Source: JBFJVZ01 sp041623895 (GTDB lineage: Bacteria > Planctomycetota > Planctomycetia > Pirellulales > Pirellulaceae). Taken from it: DNA of 31,889 nucleotides. A model generated the notes under the pieces. That model had not been told where the DNA came from and did not search any database. It saw only the letters and a program-made list of their open reading frames with translations. The stretch's first letter is position 1, and each line of letters opens with the position of its first letter. Location of the stretch: contig JBFJVZ010000025.1 of assembly GCA_041623895.1 (NCBI GenBank), positions 1 through 31,889 of the forward strand, read 5' to 3'. This document shows, one piece after another, positions 8,306 to 18,200 of this stretch. Made by a program: the position numbers and the translations under genes.

Positions 8306-9996
8306 CCGCCGCCAGCTGCCTTGATTTGCGCGTCCAATTCATCGGCGTCGACCTTGCCATCGCCATTGGCATCCGCTCGTGTAAACCTGTCGCGGTCCTG
8401 TTCAGAAAATTCGTCCTCGGTCAGCACGCCGTCACCATCTTTGTCAGCCAGCTTGATCAGCTTTGCGCCGTCCAGCTGCGGTTTGGCTGGCGTTTTCTTC
8501 TGTTTTCCTGGGGGCTTTTCGGCATCCTTGTTTGTGTCGGGTGCGGTTTTGTCGGTTGCGGCCAAGCCGGCAGGTTTCGCTTCCTGATCCCTGTTTGCGG
8601 CTGGCGTCGCCGGCCGCAGCGCCGCCTTTTGCGCTTCATCGATGTAAGCCAGCGGATTGATGACAACTTCATCTGCCTCGGCTAGTCCCGCCGTAACGAC
8701 CGTAAACTCATCGTTGCTTCCGCTTAATTCGATCGCCCGCTTGCTGATTCCGTCGGCTGTCCGCACCCAGCAAACATAGCCGTCATCACTTTCCAGGATC
8801 GCAGCAACGGGAATCAGCAATTCGTCCTGGTATTCTTCCAGCACAATATCGACCACGGCGCTCATCCCGGGTTTTAGCCCGGGCGTGTTTTGAAGCTTGA
8901 TGATCGTGTCGTACTTGACCATGTTTCCCGTCCACCAACCGGCCGGGCGAGTGACCTCTGCGATCTCGGAGACTTCACCTTCAAGTGTCAAGTCTTGCAG
9001 CTGAACTTTGGCGGGCATGCCAACGCGTAGGCGGTCGACTTTGGACTCGTGGATCCCGACTTTGACTTGCATTTTGCTGACATCGGGAATCATCAGCAGG
9101 GTCTGTTGTTCGCGGACGACGGCACCTTCCTCGATATCGGGTGTCTCTTTCCATTCAGCAGCGGAGGGAAAGATCACCATGCCTTCGGCTTCCGACTTGA
9201 TGACGCAGTTTTCAAGTTGCTCCTGCTCTCGGGCGAGCCGATCCTGCTCCAATTTCACGGTCGATTTTTCCGCCGCCAGCCGCGCTTCGGCGGCGGCCAG
9301 CGTGCTTTTAAGTTCTTGCAGCGACTTTTTCTTTTTGAAGTTCTCGAGCGTCTTCAGCTGCTGTTTCTTCAACTCCAAATCTTTTCGGGCGGAATCAAGC
9401 GCGAATTTTTCGCCGTCCAATTGCAGCGAGCGAAACATGCCTTTGGAGACCATGCGGACAGCGGATTCGTAAGCCAACAGCTTCTTTTTGACTTGCTCTT
9501 CGGCGTCGAAAATGTCTTTTTCGACCGCCGCGCGTTCTTCCAGGTAGGTCCCGTTCTCGTATTCCTCGATGTTGGTCTCTGCCACATCAACATCGGCTTG
9601 AGCGATGATCATGTTTGCCTTGGCCCGTTCGACGGCGATCGTTTGCCGCGTGATGTTTTCCTCGATCGTGGACGTATCCAGCTTGACTAGCTCATCGCCC
9701 GGTTTGACCATCGTGCCGGTCTCGATCACCCACAAGACGGTGCTGCCGCCTTTGACAAAGCATTTGATCTCTTTGTTGTTGGAGCTTTCGACCGTGCCGT
9801 TCTCGGTCACGGTGACCGCCAAATCACCGCGGCGGATTGTGTGCAACAATTTTGGTCCGGCGTCGGCCGGCGTCAGCGAACCGAATAGGTACGGAGCGAC
9901 AACGAAAATGGCGATGATGACCACCATCACACCGACCACGGCCAGGGGTTTGCCCCATGACTGCAACGGAGTTTTCTGAGCGGCAGGCTTATCCAT
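8302..9996 (-). CDS. HlyD/MacA-like periplasmic adaptor with C-terminal EF-hand pair
   Basis: The 564-residue protein has one N-terminal transmembrane segment (about 16-38), a lipoyl/barrel-sandwich region split by a long helical hairpin (about 120-275, rich in Ala/Glu/Lys/Gln), and a beta-barrel region with GMSAVVDIVLEE. This is the layout of membrane fusion proteins of tripartite efflux pumps. A Pro/Ala/Lys-rich linker leads to two EF-hand loops: DKDGDGVLTEDE (518-529) and DANGDGKVDADE (542-553), each with Asp/Asn at positions 1, 3 and 5 and Glu at 12, spaced 24 residues apart. That region should lie on the outer side of the inner membrane and bind calcium; MacA does not normally have it. 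The gene precedes and overlaps the permease. No clear Shine-Dalgarno sequence precedes the ATG. Confidence 0.92.
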   Translation of the reverse strand: MDKPAAQKTPLQSWGKPLAVVGVMVVIIAIFVVAPYLFGSLTPADAGPKLLHTIRRGDLAVTVTENGTVESSNNKEIKCFVKGGSTVLWVIETGTMVKPGDELVKLDTSTIEENITRQTIAVERAKANMIIAQADVDVAETNIEEYENGTYLEERAAVEKDIFDAEEQVKKKLLAYESAVRMVSKGMFRSLQLDGEKFALDSARKDLELKKQQLKTLENFKKKKSLQELKSTLAAAEARLAAEKSTVKLEQDRLAREQEQLENCVIKSEAEGMVIFPSAAEWKETPDIEEGAVVREQQTLLMIPDVSKMQVKVGIHESKVDRLRVGMPAKVQLQDLTLEGEVSEIAEVTRPAGWWTGNMVKYDTIIKLQNTPGLKPGMSAVVDIVLEEYQDELLIPVAAILESDDGYVCWVRTADGISKRAIELSGSNDEFTVVTAGLAEADEVVINPLAYIDEAQKAALRPATPAANRDQEAKPAGLAATDKTAPDTNKDAEKPPGKQKKTPAKPQLDGAKLIKLADKDGDGVLTEDEFSEQDRDRFTRADANGDGKVDADELDAQIKAAGGG

Positions 9997-10291
9997 GTCA
10001 GCGGCGGAGAGGAGTGCAAGCGAGTTGGCGCTGCGAAAGCATGATCGCTTCCATCATACTCACGACTGGCCGAATGCTTGCCGAATTAGCAGCGAAAGCA
10101 ACACATAAAACGCCTCGCCCGAGAACATTCACTATCGCAGATGAATGCGCGATCGTGACCCCGGAACCTGAAGAAAACGCGCGAGAATCTGCGGATTTAT
10201 CGGTTTGTCCCCGGTTGCAACTTTCGGCTGCAGGTGATCAGAAATGCGTGAAGCAGCACTCTATCGCTTGCGCTAGAAACTTGGCTTCCGG

Positions 10292-11794
10292 CTATTGGTC
10301 CCACAACCGATATGGGTCATCCAGCCGTTTCATCTCGGCCAGCAACAGCGCTTCCATTTCCGCCAGTTTGGCGGCGTATTTGGGATCGTCGGCGAGATTG
10401 ATTTGGCGGGGTTCCGGCTGGCGGCCCAACATCGCCACGACCGCCGGATCAGCATGCTGGCTGAGCAATTCATCCGGATTCTGTTTCAGGTTGAATAGCT
10501 GTGTCTCTCGGACCTGCCCGTCCATCACGTCGTACTTGATGAGTTTCCAGTCGCCTTTGCGGACCGAACGCATGCCTGGCTTGGTACCGCCGCAATAAAC
10601 GCCGTACAACAATTCGCGAACGGTTTGCTGCTTACCTTCCAGCACACCGCGAAAACTGATGCTTTCGATATCTTTGGGCTGCTCGATGCCGGCTAAATCA
10701 CAGATCGTTCCCAACACATCCATCAAATAAATATTCCCCTGCGCGCGAGTCCCGGGCGCGATGCCCGGACCCTTGGCAATGAACGGAACTCGCCAAGTGT
10801 GTTCATACAGATTCTGCTTGCCCTGCAGTCCGTGACGACCAATCGCGATGCCATGATCGGCCGTGTAAAAGATGTACGTGTTCTTCAGTTCTCCCATGGC
10901 TTCAAGTTTCTCAAGCACACGGCCAATCTGGATGTCGATGTTTTCGCTGCAAGCATACTCGCGGCCGATTTCGTTGCGGATCGTTTGTTCGTCGCGCTTT
11001 TCCCAAACGCCAGAGACTTTCACTTCATCGCGGAGTCCCGGATGCCCATGATGAAACGGATGCGCCGGCAAGTAGTTGCTGGGCAGCCGGGGTGTTTTGT
11101 CATTGATTGACGGTAATGAATTGGGGTCTTTGTGATTGACGGCGCCGTACTTTTTCAATAGCTCAGGTGTGCCGTCGCGGGGGTCGTGGGGATGCGAGAA
11201 TCCGAAATAGATCAAAAACGGATCGCTGTCTTTGGCTTGTTCCCGCTGGTTCAGGTACTCCAACACTTGCTGGGCATGCCAGGCGCTGCCTGTTTCTTCG
11301 GTACCGCCGCGCTTGCTGGCATCGTGTCGGACCGTGAACAGCCGGTTGGCACCCTCGAAGCTGTTCCCCCGCTTGCAGGTCCGCATCGTGTCGTAGCCGG
11401 CACGGTTGAAGACGGCTGGCATTGAATTCTCGGCAAGTTCGGCTAAATCAACACGTGGACCCACGTTATCGGCCGGCGACCGGTTTTTCTTTCCCTTGCC
11501 CGATCGACCGCGAATATGCCATACGCTACGCCCCGTCATGATCATGTGCCGCGAAGGAGTACACACAGCGCCCGACCAAGCACCCATGTGATACGCTCCA
11601 TCAAACACCAGCCCTTCGGCCGCCAGTTTTTCCAATACCGGGGTGTCGATCGTTGACGCCGGGTTGTACATCTTCAAGTCGTAAGGCGACTGATCATCGG
11701 CCAGGATGAACAGAATGTTTGGCCGATCGGCGCGAGCCGTCGCCGCGAAAGCAACCATTGCAACTAAGAAACAGAATCGATGTATCAGGCTCAT
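10292..11794 (-). CDS. Secreted type I sulfatase
   Basis: This 500-residue protein has an N-terminal signal peptide ending near Ala-Arg-Ala-Asp (residues 19-23). It is followed by the sulfatase core: metal-binding LADDQS (Asp33/Asp34), then CTPSR with Cys78, the residue converted to formylglycine by a sulfatase-maturing enzyme. The later ADHGIAIGRHG block carries further metal and sulfate ligands. Length is typical of bacterial arylsulfatase/iduronate-sulfatase-like enzymes. The role is hydrolysis of sulfate esters, most likely on a polysaccharide, in the periplasm or outside the cell. The exact substrate class cannot be assigned. It is divergent from the thioredoxin-TPR gene (168-base gap to its longest reading). 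The 295 bases between this gene and the adaptor gene (9997-10291) show nothing recognisable. Confidence 0.94.
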   Translation of the reverse strand: MSLIHRFCFLVAMVAFAATARADRPNILFILADDQSPYDLKMYNPASTIDTPVLEKLAAEGLVFDGAYHMGAWSGAVCTPSRHMIMTGRSVWHIRGRSGKGKKNRSPADNVGPRVDLAELAENSMPAVFNRAGYDTMRTCKRGNSFEGANRLFTVRHDASKRGGTEETGSAWHAQQVLEYLNQREQAKDSDPFLIYFGFSHPHDPRDGTPELLKKYGAVNHKDPNSLPSINDKTPRLPSNYLPAHPFHHGHPGLRDEVKVSGVWEKRDEQTIRNEIGREYACSENIDIQIGRVLEKLEAMGELKNTYIFYTADHGIAIGRHGLQGKQNLYEHTWRVPFIAKGPGIAPGTRAQGNIYLMDVLGTICDLAGIEQPKDIESISFRGVLEGKQQTVRELLYGVYCGGTKPGMRSVRKGDWKLIKYDVMDGQVRETQLFNLKQNPDELLSQHADPAVVAMLGRQPEPRQINLADDPKYAAKLAEMEALLLAEMKRLDDPYRLWDQ

Positions 11795-11971
11795 GAGTCG
11801 TGATCAGGGCTCGTGGAACGGTCGCGAAATCATCTTCGCCAGAGATTCTAACTGGAATCCGATTGTCCAGGTATTTGATTGATTCAGTTTCTGTGATCCT
11901 ATTCTTCCCATCTGCTCACGCCGCTATCATCGAACCAGACAAAGCAATCCTCACGTACACGAGTGAATTCG

Positions 11972-12820
11972 ATGGCAGAGCAATCTGAGTGGATCATCAA
12001 TACAACCGATGACACCTTCGAGGCGGATGTTTTTGCCCGCTCGGAGGTCGGTTTGGTCGTGGTGGATTTTTGGGCTGACTGGTGCGGACCCTGCCGCATC
12101 CTGGGTCCGATTTTGGAAAAGCTTGCCCGTGAACAGGCCGGCCGTTTCACGCTGGTCAAAGCGGACACCGACCAAAACCAGTCGGCGGCCGGTCAATTCG
12201 GTGTCTCCGGAATTCCCGCCGTGTTCGCCGTTCTGGATGGTCAAGTGGTCGACAGTTTCCAAGGAGCTTTGCCTGAACAAGCCGTGAAAGAGTGGCTTGA
12301 GAGTCTTGAGACAATGGCAACGCTGGTCGAAGCGAGTCGGCTGGCGGGCGATGATCCTGCAGCGGCGGAGCAAAAGATTCGCGGCATTTTGGAACAATCA
12401 CCCGACTACGCACCGGCGCTGATCTCGCTGGCAGAGCTGCTGCTAGGGCAAGATCGTGATGACGAGTGCGGTGAAATCATGGCTCGATTGGAAGCTCGCG
12501 GATTCCTGGAGCCGCCGGCTGAAAAGCTGAAAGCAACGCTGGCACTGAAAAGCAAAGCGTCCATTGATCTGGCTGCGGCACAGTCGGCGGCTGAGTCGAA
12601 TCCGGATGATTTCAATGCCCAACTGACGTTCGCCGAAGCGTTGCTGGGACACCAGCAACATGCCGAAGCCTTTGATATCTGTTTGTCGCTTGTCGAGCGC
12701 GACCGAAATGACAGCGGCGAGAAGGCGCGGGCATTGATGGTGGAAGCCTTTCAAGCTTTACCAGCCGATTCGGATCTGGTCAGTGATTACCGCCGCCGCT
12801 TATCCATGCTGTTGTATTAA
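11972..12820 (+). CDS. Thioredoxin-TPR fusion (YbbN/CnoX-like)
   Basis: The 282-residue product has an N-terminal thioredoxin domain with WCGPC (Cys38 and Cys41) and the cis-proline segment GIPAVF. A helical TPR-like region follows from about residue 115 to the end. This is the arrangement of YbbN/CnoX, a co-chaperone that protects clients from oxidation and hands them to GroEL or DnaK. E. coli CnoX lacks the active CxxC, while this one keeps it, so redox activity is expected. There is no signal peptide, so it is cytoplasmic. I start at the ATG at 11972; a GTG three codons upstream (11963) in the same frame is the alternative. No strong Shine-Dalgarno sequence helps decide. It converges on the DUF6807 gene with only 23 bases between stops. 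Confidence 0.9.
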   Translation: MAEQSEWIINTTDDTFEADVFARSEVGLVVVDFWADWCGPCRILGPILEKLAREQAGRFTLVKADTDQNQSAAGQFGVSGIPAVFAVLDGQVVDSFQGALPEQAVKEWLESLETMATLVEASRLAGDDPAAAEQKIRGILEQSPDYAPALISLAELLLGQDRDDECGEIMARLEARGFLEPPAEKLKATLALKSKASIDLAAAQSAAESNPDDFNAQLTFAEALLGHQQHAEAFDICLSLVERDRNDSGEKARALMVEAFQALPADSDLVSDYRRRLSMLLY

Positions 12821-12843
12821 CGAAGGATGAATGAGCGTCGCGG

Positions 12844-13743
12844 TTACTGGTTCGCATACGCTTTCCACAACTTATTCAACTCATCCGCATTCGGTTGACC
12901 GTCAAAGGCCGCGAATCTGAATCGCGACACGTATGGCTTGTCCGGTTCGATTTGAAAGTCGCCCAGAACCATGGGTGCAAAACAAAAGTACGGCTTATTG
13001 GGATGCAATCTGACCGGCTGAGGTGCGCGAAAGTTGGTGGGGTGACTCATCGCCGCAATGCCGCACAATTGGCCGTCGATCTCGCCGGAAAGCGCAACCC
13101 AATGGGGCCGCGAATGATTTCCTTCGTCACGCTGTTTGCCTTCGTTGGTCACCATCGTTGCCTGTTTCAGCCACGCCGCAGGTCCGCGAACACACATTCC
13201 ACCGTAATGAAACTCTTTAATCATCAAGGGGCGATCAGTGGCACAAGTCTGTGTCGAGACCAGATCAAAGACATTCATTGAGTCGTGGGCAGCGTGTTTA
13301 ATCTCCCAAGTTTCCTTCAGCACGACAGTCGGAATGGTTGCCGTTTCATCGATGTGTCGCAGCTTGACCGCAATCGTATCGGCGTCCGCACGCACGGTTT
13401 CGACGTGCTCGATGAAACCCGCTTGTTTTTTGCTGTTCCAGAAGTCGACGGGCCGACCGTCAAATTCTGCACTGGTCCAGGCAAACATCAATCCATGTTG
13501 ATGCATGTGGTCAGCGGGAAAGCCTTCCGTGACGACGCGGCCACTGGGTGTGTAGACAGGATGGATAAAACCACTGCGGCCATACCAAGGCTGATCGGCA
13601 GCGGGCGAGTCAATGTAGTGGGCGTTGTACGTCAGCAACGTGCGGCCATCTACCGACAGTGACAGCGTCGCCGGCTCAGCGGCTGGCAGTGCCGACTGAC
13701 CGAGGCAAAGCAACACCAGGGCAAACTCGCAGAAAGTTCTCAT
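12844..13743 (-). CDS. DUF6807 / PmoA-family secreted protein
   Basis: This 299-residue protein has a signal peptide (MRTFCEFALVLLCLGQSALP) and then a beta-rich domain with the family's HMHQHGLMFAW segment and the GGMCVRG block. It matches the Pfam 'PmoA' family (now DUF6807). Despite the name this family has no shown link to methane monooxygenase; it is common in planctomycetes beside carbohydrate genes, and its function is unknown. A GTG at 13773 in frame would overlap the DUF1501 stop, but the ATG at 13743 gives a clean signal peptide and is preferred. It is the last gene of the probable five-gene operon. The conserved histidines suggest metal or sugar binding (inference). Confidence 0.85.
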   Translation of the reverse strand: MRTFCEFALVLLCLGQSALPAAEPATLSLSVDGRTLLTYNAHYIDSPAADQPWYGRSGFIHPVYTPSGRVVTEGFPADHMHQHGLMFAWTSAEFDGRPVDFWNSKKQAGFIEHVETVRADADTIAVKLRHIDETATIPTVVLKETWEIKHAAHDSMNVFDLVSTQTCATDRPLMIKEFHYGGMCVRGPAAWLKQATMVTNEGKQRDEGNHSRPHWVALSGEIDGQLCGIAAMSHPTNFRAPQPVRLHPNKPYFCFAPMVLGDFQIEPDKPYVSRFRFAAFDGQPNADELNKLWKAYANQ

Positions 13744-13769
13744 GGGAATCTCGTTTGTGTCGCGGCCCG

Positions 13770-15212
13770 TCACGCCAAAATCTGATTCACGACGTGGCCG
13801 CTGACGTCCGTCAAGCGGAAATCGCGACCTTGGAAGCGGTAAGTCAACCTGGTGTGATCGATGCCGAATAAGTGCAACATCGTGGCGTGCAGATCATTCA
13901 CATGGACCCTGTCTTTGACGGCGGCATATCCCAATTCGTCGGTCGCGCCGTAGCGAATGCCGCCTTGGATGCCACCGCCGGCCAGCCACATCGAAAAGCC
14001 CATGATGTGGTGGTCTCGACCTGATCCTTGAGCCATCGGCGTGCGTCCAAACTCGCCGCCCCAAATGATCAGCGTTTCGTCCAGCATGCCCCGCTGCTTG
14101 AGATCTTTCACCAGCGCAGCCGAACCCTGATCGACCAGTTTGGCGGTGACTTCGGAACCTTTCTTGATCCCACCGTGGTGATCCCAGCCGCGATGGTACA
14201 GCTGAATAAATCGCACGCCGCGTTCGGCCAGCCGGCGCGCCAGTAAACAATTGGCGGCAAAACTGCCATCGCCGCCCTGGGTGCCGTACAAATCAAATAT
14301 ATGTTGCGGCTCGTCGGACAGGTCCATTAACTCGGGCACGGATGTTTGCATACGAAAGGCCAATTCATACTGCGCGATCCGAGTTTCGATTTCGGCATCC
14401 TGAAGCCGCGCATTGCTCAAACGATTCAAATCCTGCAAGGCTCGAATGACTTCGCGCTGCTGACTGAGGCTGACGCCATCGGGACTATTCACGTACAACA
14501 CCGGATCGCCTTTGGAACGGAATTCGACGCCCTGGAAACGGCTGGGCAAAAAACCGCTGTGCCATTGCCGCGAGGCGATCGGTTGCGATTGCCCGCCGCC
14601 AACCGAAGTCATGACCACGTAGCCGGGCAAGTTATCCGACTCGCTGCCCAGACCATATTGCAGCCACGATCCCATCGATGGACGACCGGGAATGCTGGTG
14701 CCGGTATTCATCAGGGTGTGGGCGGGGTCGTGGTTGATTTGATCGGTGTGCAGCGAATTGACGATGCAAATGTCATCGGCGATCGATCCGATGTGCGGCA
14801 GAATGCTGCTGATTTCCAATCCCGAATGACCGTGCTTGTGAAACGGATGCTGGGGCGCCATGCATTTCAGTTTGTCACGCTGACCTTGCAGCTGCGCAAT
14901 TTGTTTTCCTTCCGTGAACGATTTCGGCATCGGCTTACCATCCATTTCGGCCAACTTTGGCTTGTGGTCCAGAGTCTCCAAGTGGGATGCGCCGCCGGCC
15001 ATGCACAGATGAATGACCCGCTTGCACTTGGCGGGAAAGTGCAACGGCCTTACCACGCCTTTCCATGGCGCAATTTCGACATCACCATCGCTTGCGGCCA
15101 GCAACTCGGGCGCCAAAATCGACGCCAGAGCCAGCGAACCGATCCCCGTCGAACCCCGACTGAGAAACGTTCGTCGCGATTGTTGAAGCCGAATCCGATG
15201 GGCATCGTTCAT
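13770..15212 (-). CDS. DUF1501 Tat-exported protein
   Basis: The 480-residue product starts with a Tat signal (SRRTFLSRG) and a hydrophobic stretch. It has the DUF1501 layout: GGASHLETLDHKP near the front, HKHGHSGLEIS, and GGEFGRTPMAQG with DHHIMGF near the end. DUF1501 proteins are alkaline-phosphatase/sulfatase-superfold relatives found in very large numbers in planctomycetes. They are almost always paired with a DUF1549/DUF1553 cytochrome gene, as here: only 6 bases separate it from the upstream gene. The biochemical role is unknown; a redox or polymer-degrading function at the cell surface is often suggested. Histidine- and Asp-rich motifs are consistent with a metal site. Confidence 0.92.
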   Translation of the reverse strand: MNDAHRIRLQQSRRTFLSRGSTGIGSLALASILAPELLAASDGDVEIAPWKGVVRPLHFPAKCKRVIHLCMAGGASHLETLDHKPKLAEMDGKPMPKSFTEGKQIAQLQGQRDKLKCMAPQHPFHKHGHSGLEISSILPHIGSIADDICIVNSLHTDQINHDPAHTLMNTGTSIPGRPSMGSWLQYGLGSESDNLPGYVVMTSVGGGQSQPIASRQWHSGFLPSRFQGVEFRSKGDPVLYVNSPDGVSLSQQREVIRALQDLNRLSNARLQDAEIETRIAQYELAFRMQTSVPELMDLSDEPQHIFDLYGTQGGDGSFAANCLLARRLAERGVRFIQLYHRGWDHHGGIKKGSEVTAKLVDQGSAALVKDLKQRGMLDETLIIWGGEFGRTPMAQGSGRDHHIMGFSMWLAGGGIQGGIRYGATDELGYAAVKDRVHVNDLHATMLHLFGIDHTRLTYRFQGRDFRLTDVSGHVVNQILA

Positions 15213-15218
15213 GGCTAA

Positions 15219-18200
15219 TCAATTCCGTGTGATGGTCTCATGCAGGTTAAAAATCGTTCGCGCGATCGATGTCCAGGCTGCCAATTCGACAACGTCCAGA
15301 TCGTTGGGAACTGGCCAAAGTCCGATGCTGATCAGTTTCTTTGCTTCCGCGGTTTGCTCGCGGTATTGCTTCAGATGTGACTGCAAAAGCCGCTCGATGA
15401 CCGCCCGCTCTTCATCGTTTGGCGTGCGCGATAATGATTGCTTGAACATCCAGTCCAGACGCTCGTGTGTACTCTCACCACCGCCGCGAATGGTCTTTTC
15501 GGCGAACACGCGAGCCGCTTCCACAAACGACGGATCATTCAGCAACACCAGCGCGGCCAACGGTGTGTTTGATCGCGGCCGCTCGGCCGTGCATTCTTCG
15601 CGGGGTGGTGCGTCAAACGCCTTCATCGCCGGATGCAGGAACTGGCGTTGCCAATGCGTGTACAGACCGCGGCGATACTGATTGGCTCCGGTATCATGCT
15701 TGTACTGACGCTGGGGAAAGTTCAGATGGCGGTACAAACCCGCGGGCTGATAGGGCCTGGCACTGCGGCCGCCCACGTTGCGGACCAACAATCCGCTGAT
15801 CGCCAGCGCATTGTCACGGACCATTTCAGCGTCCAGACGAAATCGTGATTGGCGGGCCAGCAACCGATTGTACGGATCGTCGCTGAGCAGTTTGCCACTG
15901 AACAGCGATGATTGCCGATAGGTGTCTGACATCACGATCAGCTTGACCATGTGTTTGACATCCCATCCGCTATCAACAAATTCCACGGCCAACGAATCCA
16001 ACAACTCCGGGTAAACGGGCGGCTCGCCTTGGGATCCGAGATCGTCCAAAACTTTCGACAAGCCACTGCCGAAGAACAGTTTCCAAAGACGATTGACGAA
16101 TACGCGAGCAGTGAGCGGGTTGTCACGGGCGGTGATCCAGGCGGCCAAATCGGCGCGCGTTGCCCGGTCTTCGCTTTGCAACTGCTTGAGAAAGTGCGGC
16201 ACGCCGGGCTGGACGACGTCGCCGGAATCATCCATCCAATTGCCGCGCGGCAGCACGCGAATTTCTCGCGGGTCGACTGACACGGTTATTAACGAAGTGC
16301 GTGTGTGAGCGGCGATCAGTTTGGCCTTTTCGGCTTCGGCTGTTGCCAATTGCTTTCGCGGCTCGGCAAGTATCGGTGCAACCGAACCGCGATAATAAGC
16401 CGACAGTTGTTGCTGTTGTTCTGCTGATCGCTGATCGGCGGCGACTGCCAGCGCCTGTTGGATATCATCCGGCAGCGAATTCCGCTTCGATGGCAGCAGC
16501 GGCGGCGGTGAACTGGTTGCCGATAATCGAAAGCGGCCCAAGGTGTGCTTTGGATTGGTGTGATTTTGCTCTAACGTGATCGTCAATGTTTGCTCGCCCA
16601 CGACGAGTGGCTCTTTCGTCTCGACCGTCATCTCATTGGGTTTGCCCGCCTCCGGCAAGATCGCCCAGCCCCAACTGGATCCTTTGGCATCATTGTCAAT
16701 CGCGCTGGCCGCATTCCATTTTCCATAGGGCGTGGCGTCACCCGCGTGCGATTGCTCGATGGTCGCTACGGCGTTGTGCAAAGCCACTGGGGTTGGCCGG
16801 TTGCCCTCGGATGCCACGGCGACACGAAATTCCGAGAGCACGAAATTACCGTTGCCCGCGCGACCGGGGCCTTTTTTCGGCAACGAATCATCAGGCAGGA
16901 CTTCGATGCGAAAGCCCGTGATCTGGCCGGGCGGCGGTTTGCTTGTGAACGTGTAAGTGTTCTGTGCTGGGTTGTTTCCAGACGCCAGGACGGACTTGTC
17001 TTTTAGGACTTTTAACTTGACGTCGTGCAGTGCGGTGACGGTAGTCGGCTGCAGAATCTGCCACTGGGAATTACCAACTGCGAATTCCTGTTCCCAGGCC
17101 CGCTGAGCCGCTTCCAATTCAGGTGTCGAGGTGTCGATCGTTTGCTGCAGCATGGCAATTCGGGCTTCGACCGGCTCCAGCAAACCCGGCAATTCGTCAT
17201 CGGGCACATCGACCTTCGGTCCCCAATTCCCATCGCGGTTGGCTCCCGAATAGAGACCACGTTCCTGGATGTCGGCAAAGAAGGCCGCAAACCGGTAAAA
17301 GTCCTTCGTGGTGAACGGGTCGAATTTATGATCGTGGCATTCCGCACAAGCAAGTGTCGAGCCCAGCCAGACGGATGACGCCGTGCGGACGCGTTCGGCG
17401 ATGTACTTGGCCAAGTACTCTTTTGGTTGCACGCCACCTTCGGCCGACATCATTCCCAGCTTGTTGTAACCCGAAGCGACCAACTGATCTCGGGTTGGAT
17501 TCGGCAGCAAGTCGCCCGCAAGTTGCTCGCGGGTAAAGCGATCCAATGGCATGTTGTTGTTGAAGGCGTTGATCACATAATCGCGAAACGGCGAAACGCT
17601 CACGTCTTGATCGCCGTGGTACCCGACCGTGTCGGCGTAGCGAACCAGGTCCAGCCAATAGATTGCCATCCGCTCGCCGTAGTGCTGTGAGCTCAGCAGA
17701 CGATCAACAATCGCTTCATAAGCACCGTCCGAACGATCACCAAGAAAAGCCTCGACCTCAGCTGCAGTGGGCGGCAATCCGGTCAAGTCAAAACTGAGCC
17801 GTCGAATCAAGGTTCTGCGATCCGCTGCGGCGGATGGATGGATGCCGCGTTCGGTCAGTCGCGCGATGATCAAGGCGTCAATGAAATTGGCCGCTGACCC
17901 CGACTTGATTTCCGGGGTCCGATGACGCCGCGGTACCACGTAGGCCCAATGATCTTGCCACTCGGCACCTTGGCGGACCCACGTGGCGAGCACACGTTTT
18001 TCCCGATCGCTCAGCTGCTTGGGGTGATCGGGCGGCGGCATCACTTCATCCTGGTCGGCAGAATTGATGCGGCGAACTAACTCACTTTGATCCGGGCTTC
18101 CGGCGACGATGGCAAAGTGCCCACCCAGATCGACGAAAGCCCCTTCCTTGGTGTCCAATCGCAAATCTGCCTGTCGCTGCTCGGCGTCAGGACCATGACA

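Noticed and set aside
9957..10598. A 213-codon plus-strand frame across the gap between the adaptor and sulfatase genes
   Set aside because: Most of it is antisense to the two flanking genes and its product is low in recognisable structure. The 295-base gap itself shows no convincing gene.
11795..11962. Possible promoters in the divergent gap between the sulfatase and thioredoxin-TPR genes
   Set aside because: TAGAAT on the minus strand and TTGATT on the plus strand have wrong spacing or poor partners, so nothing reaches the level of a call.
14346..15218. A 290-codon plus-strand open frame opposite the DUF1501 gene
   Set aside because: It is antisense to a clear DUF1501 gene and shows no domain or export signal of its own.
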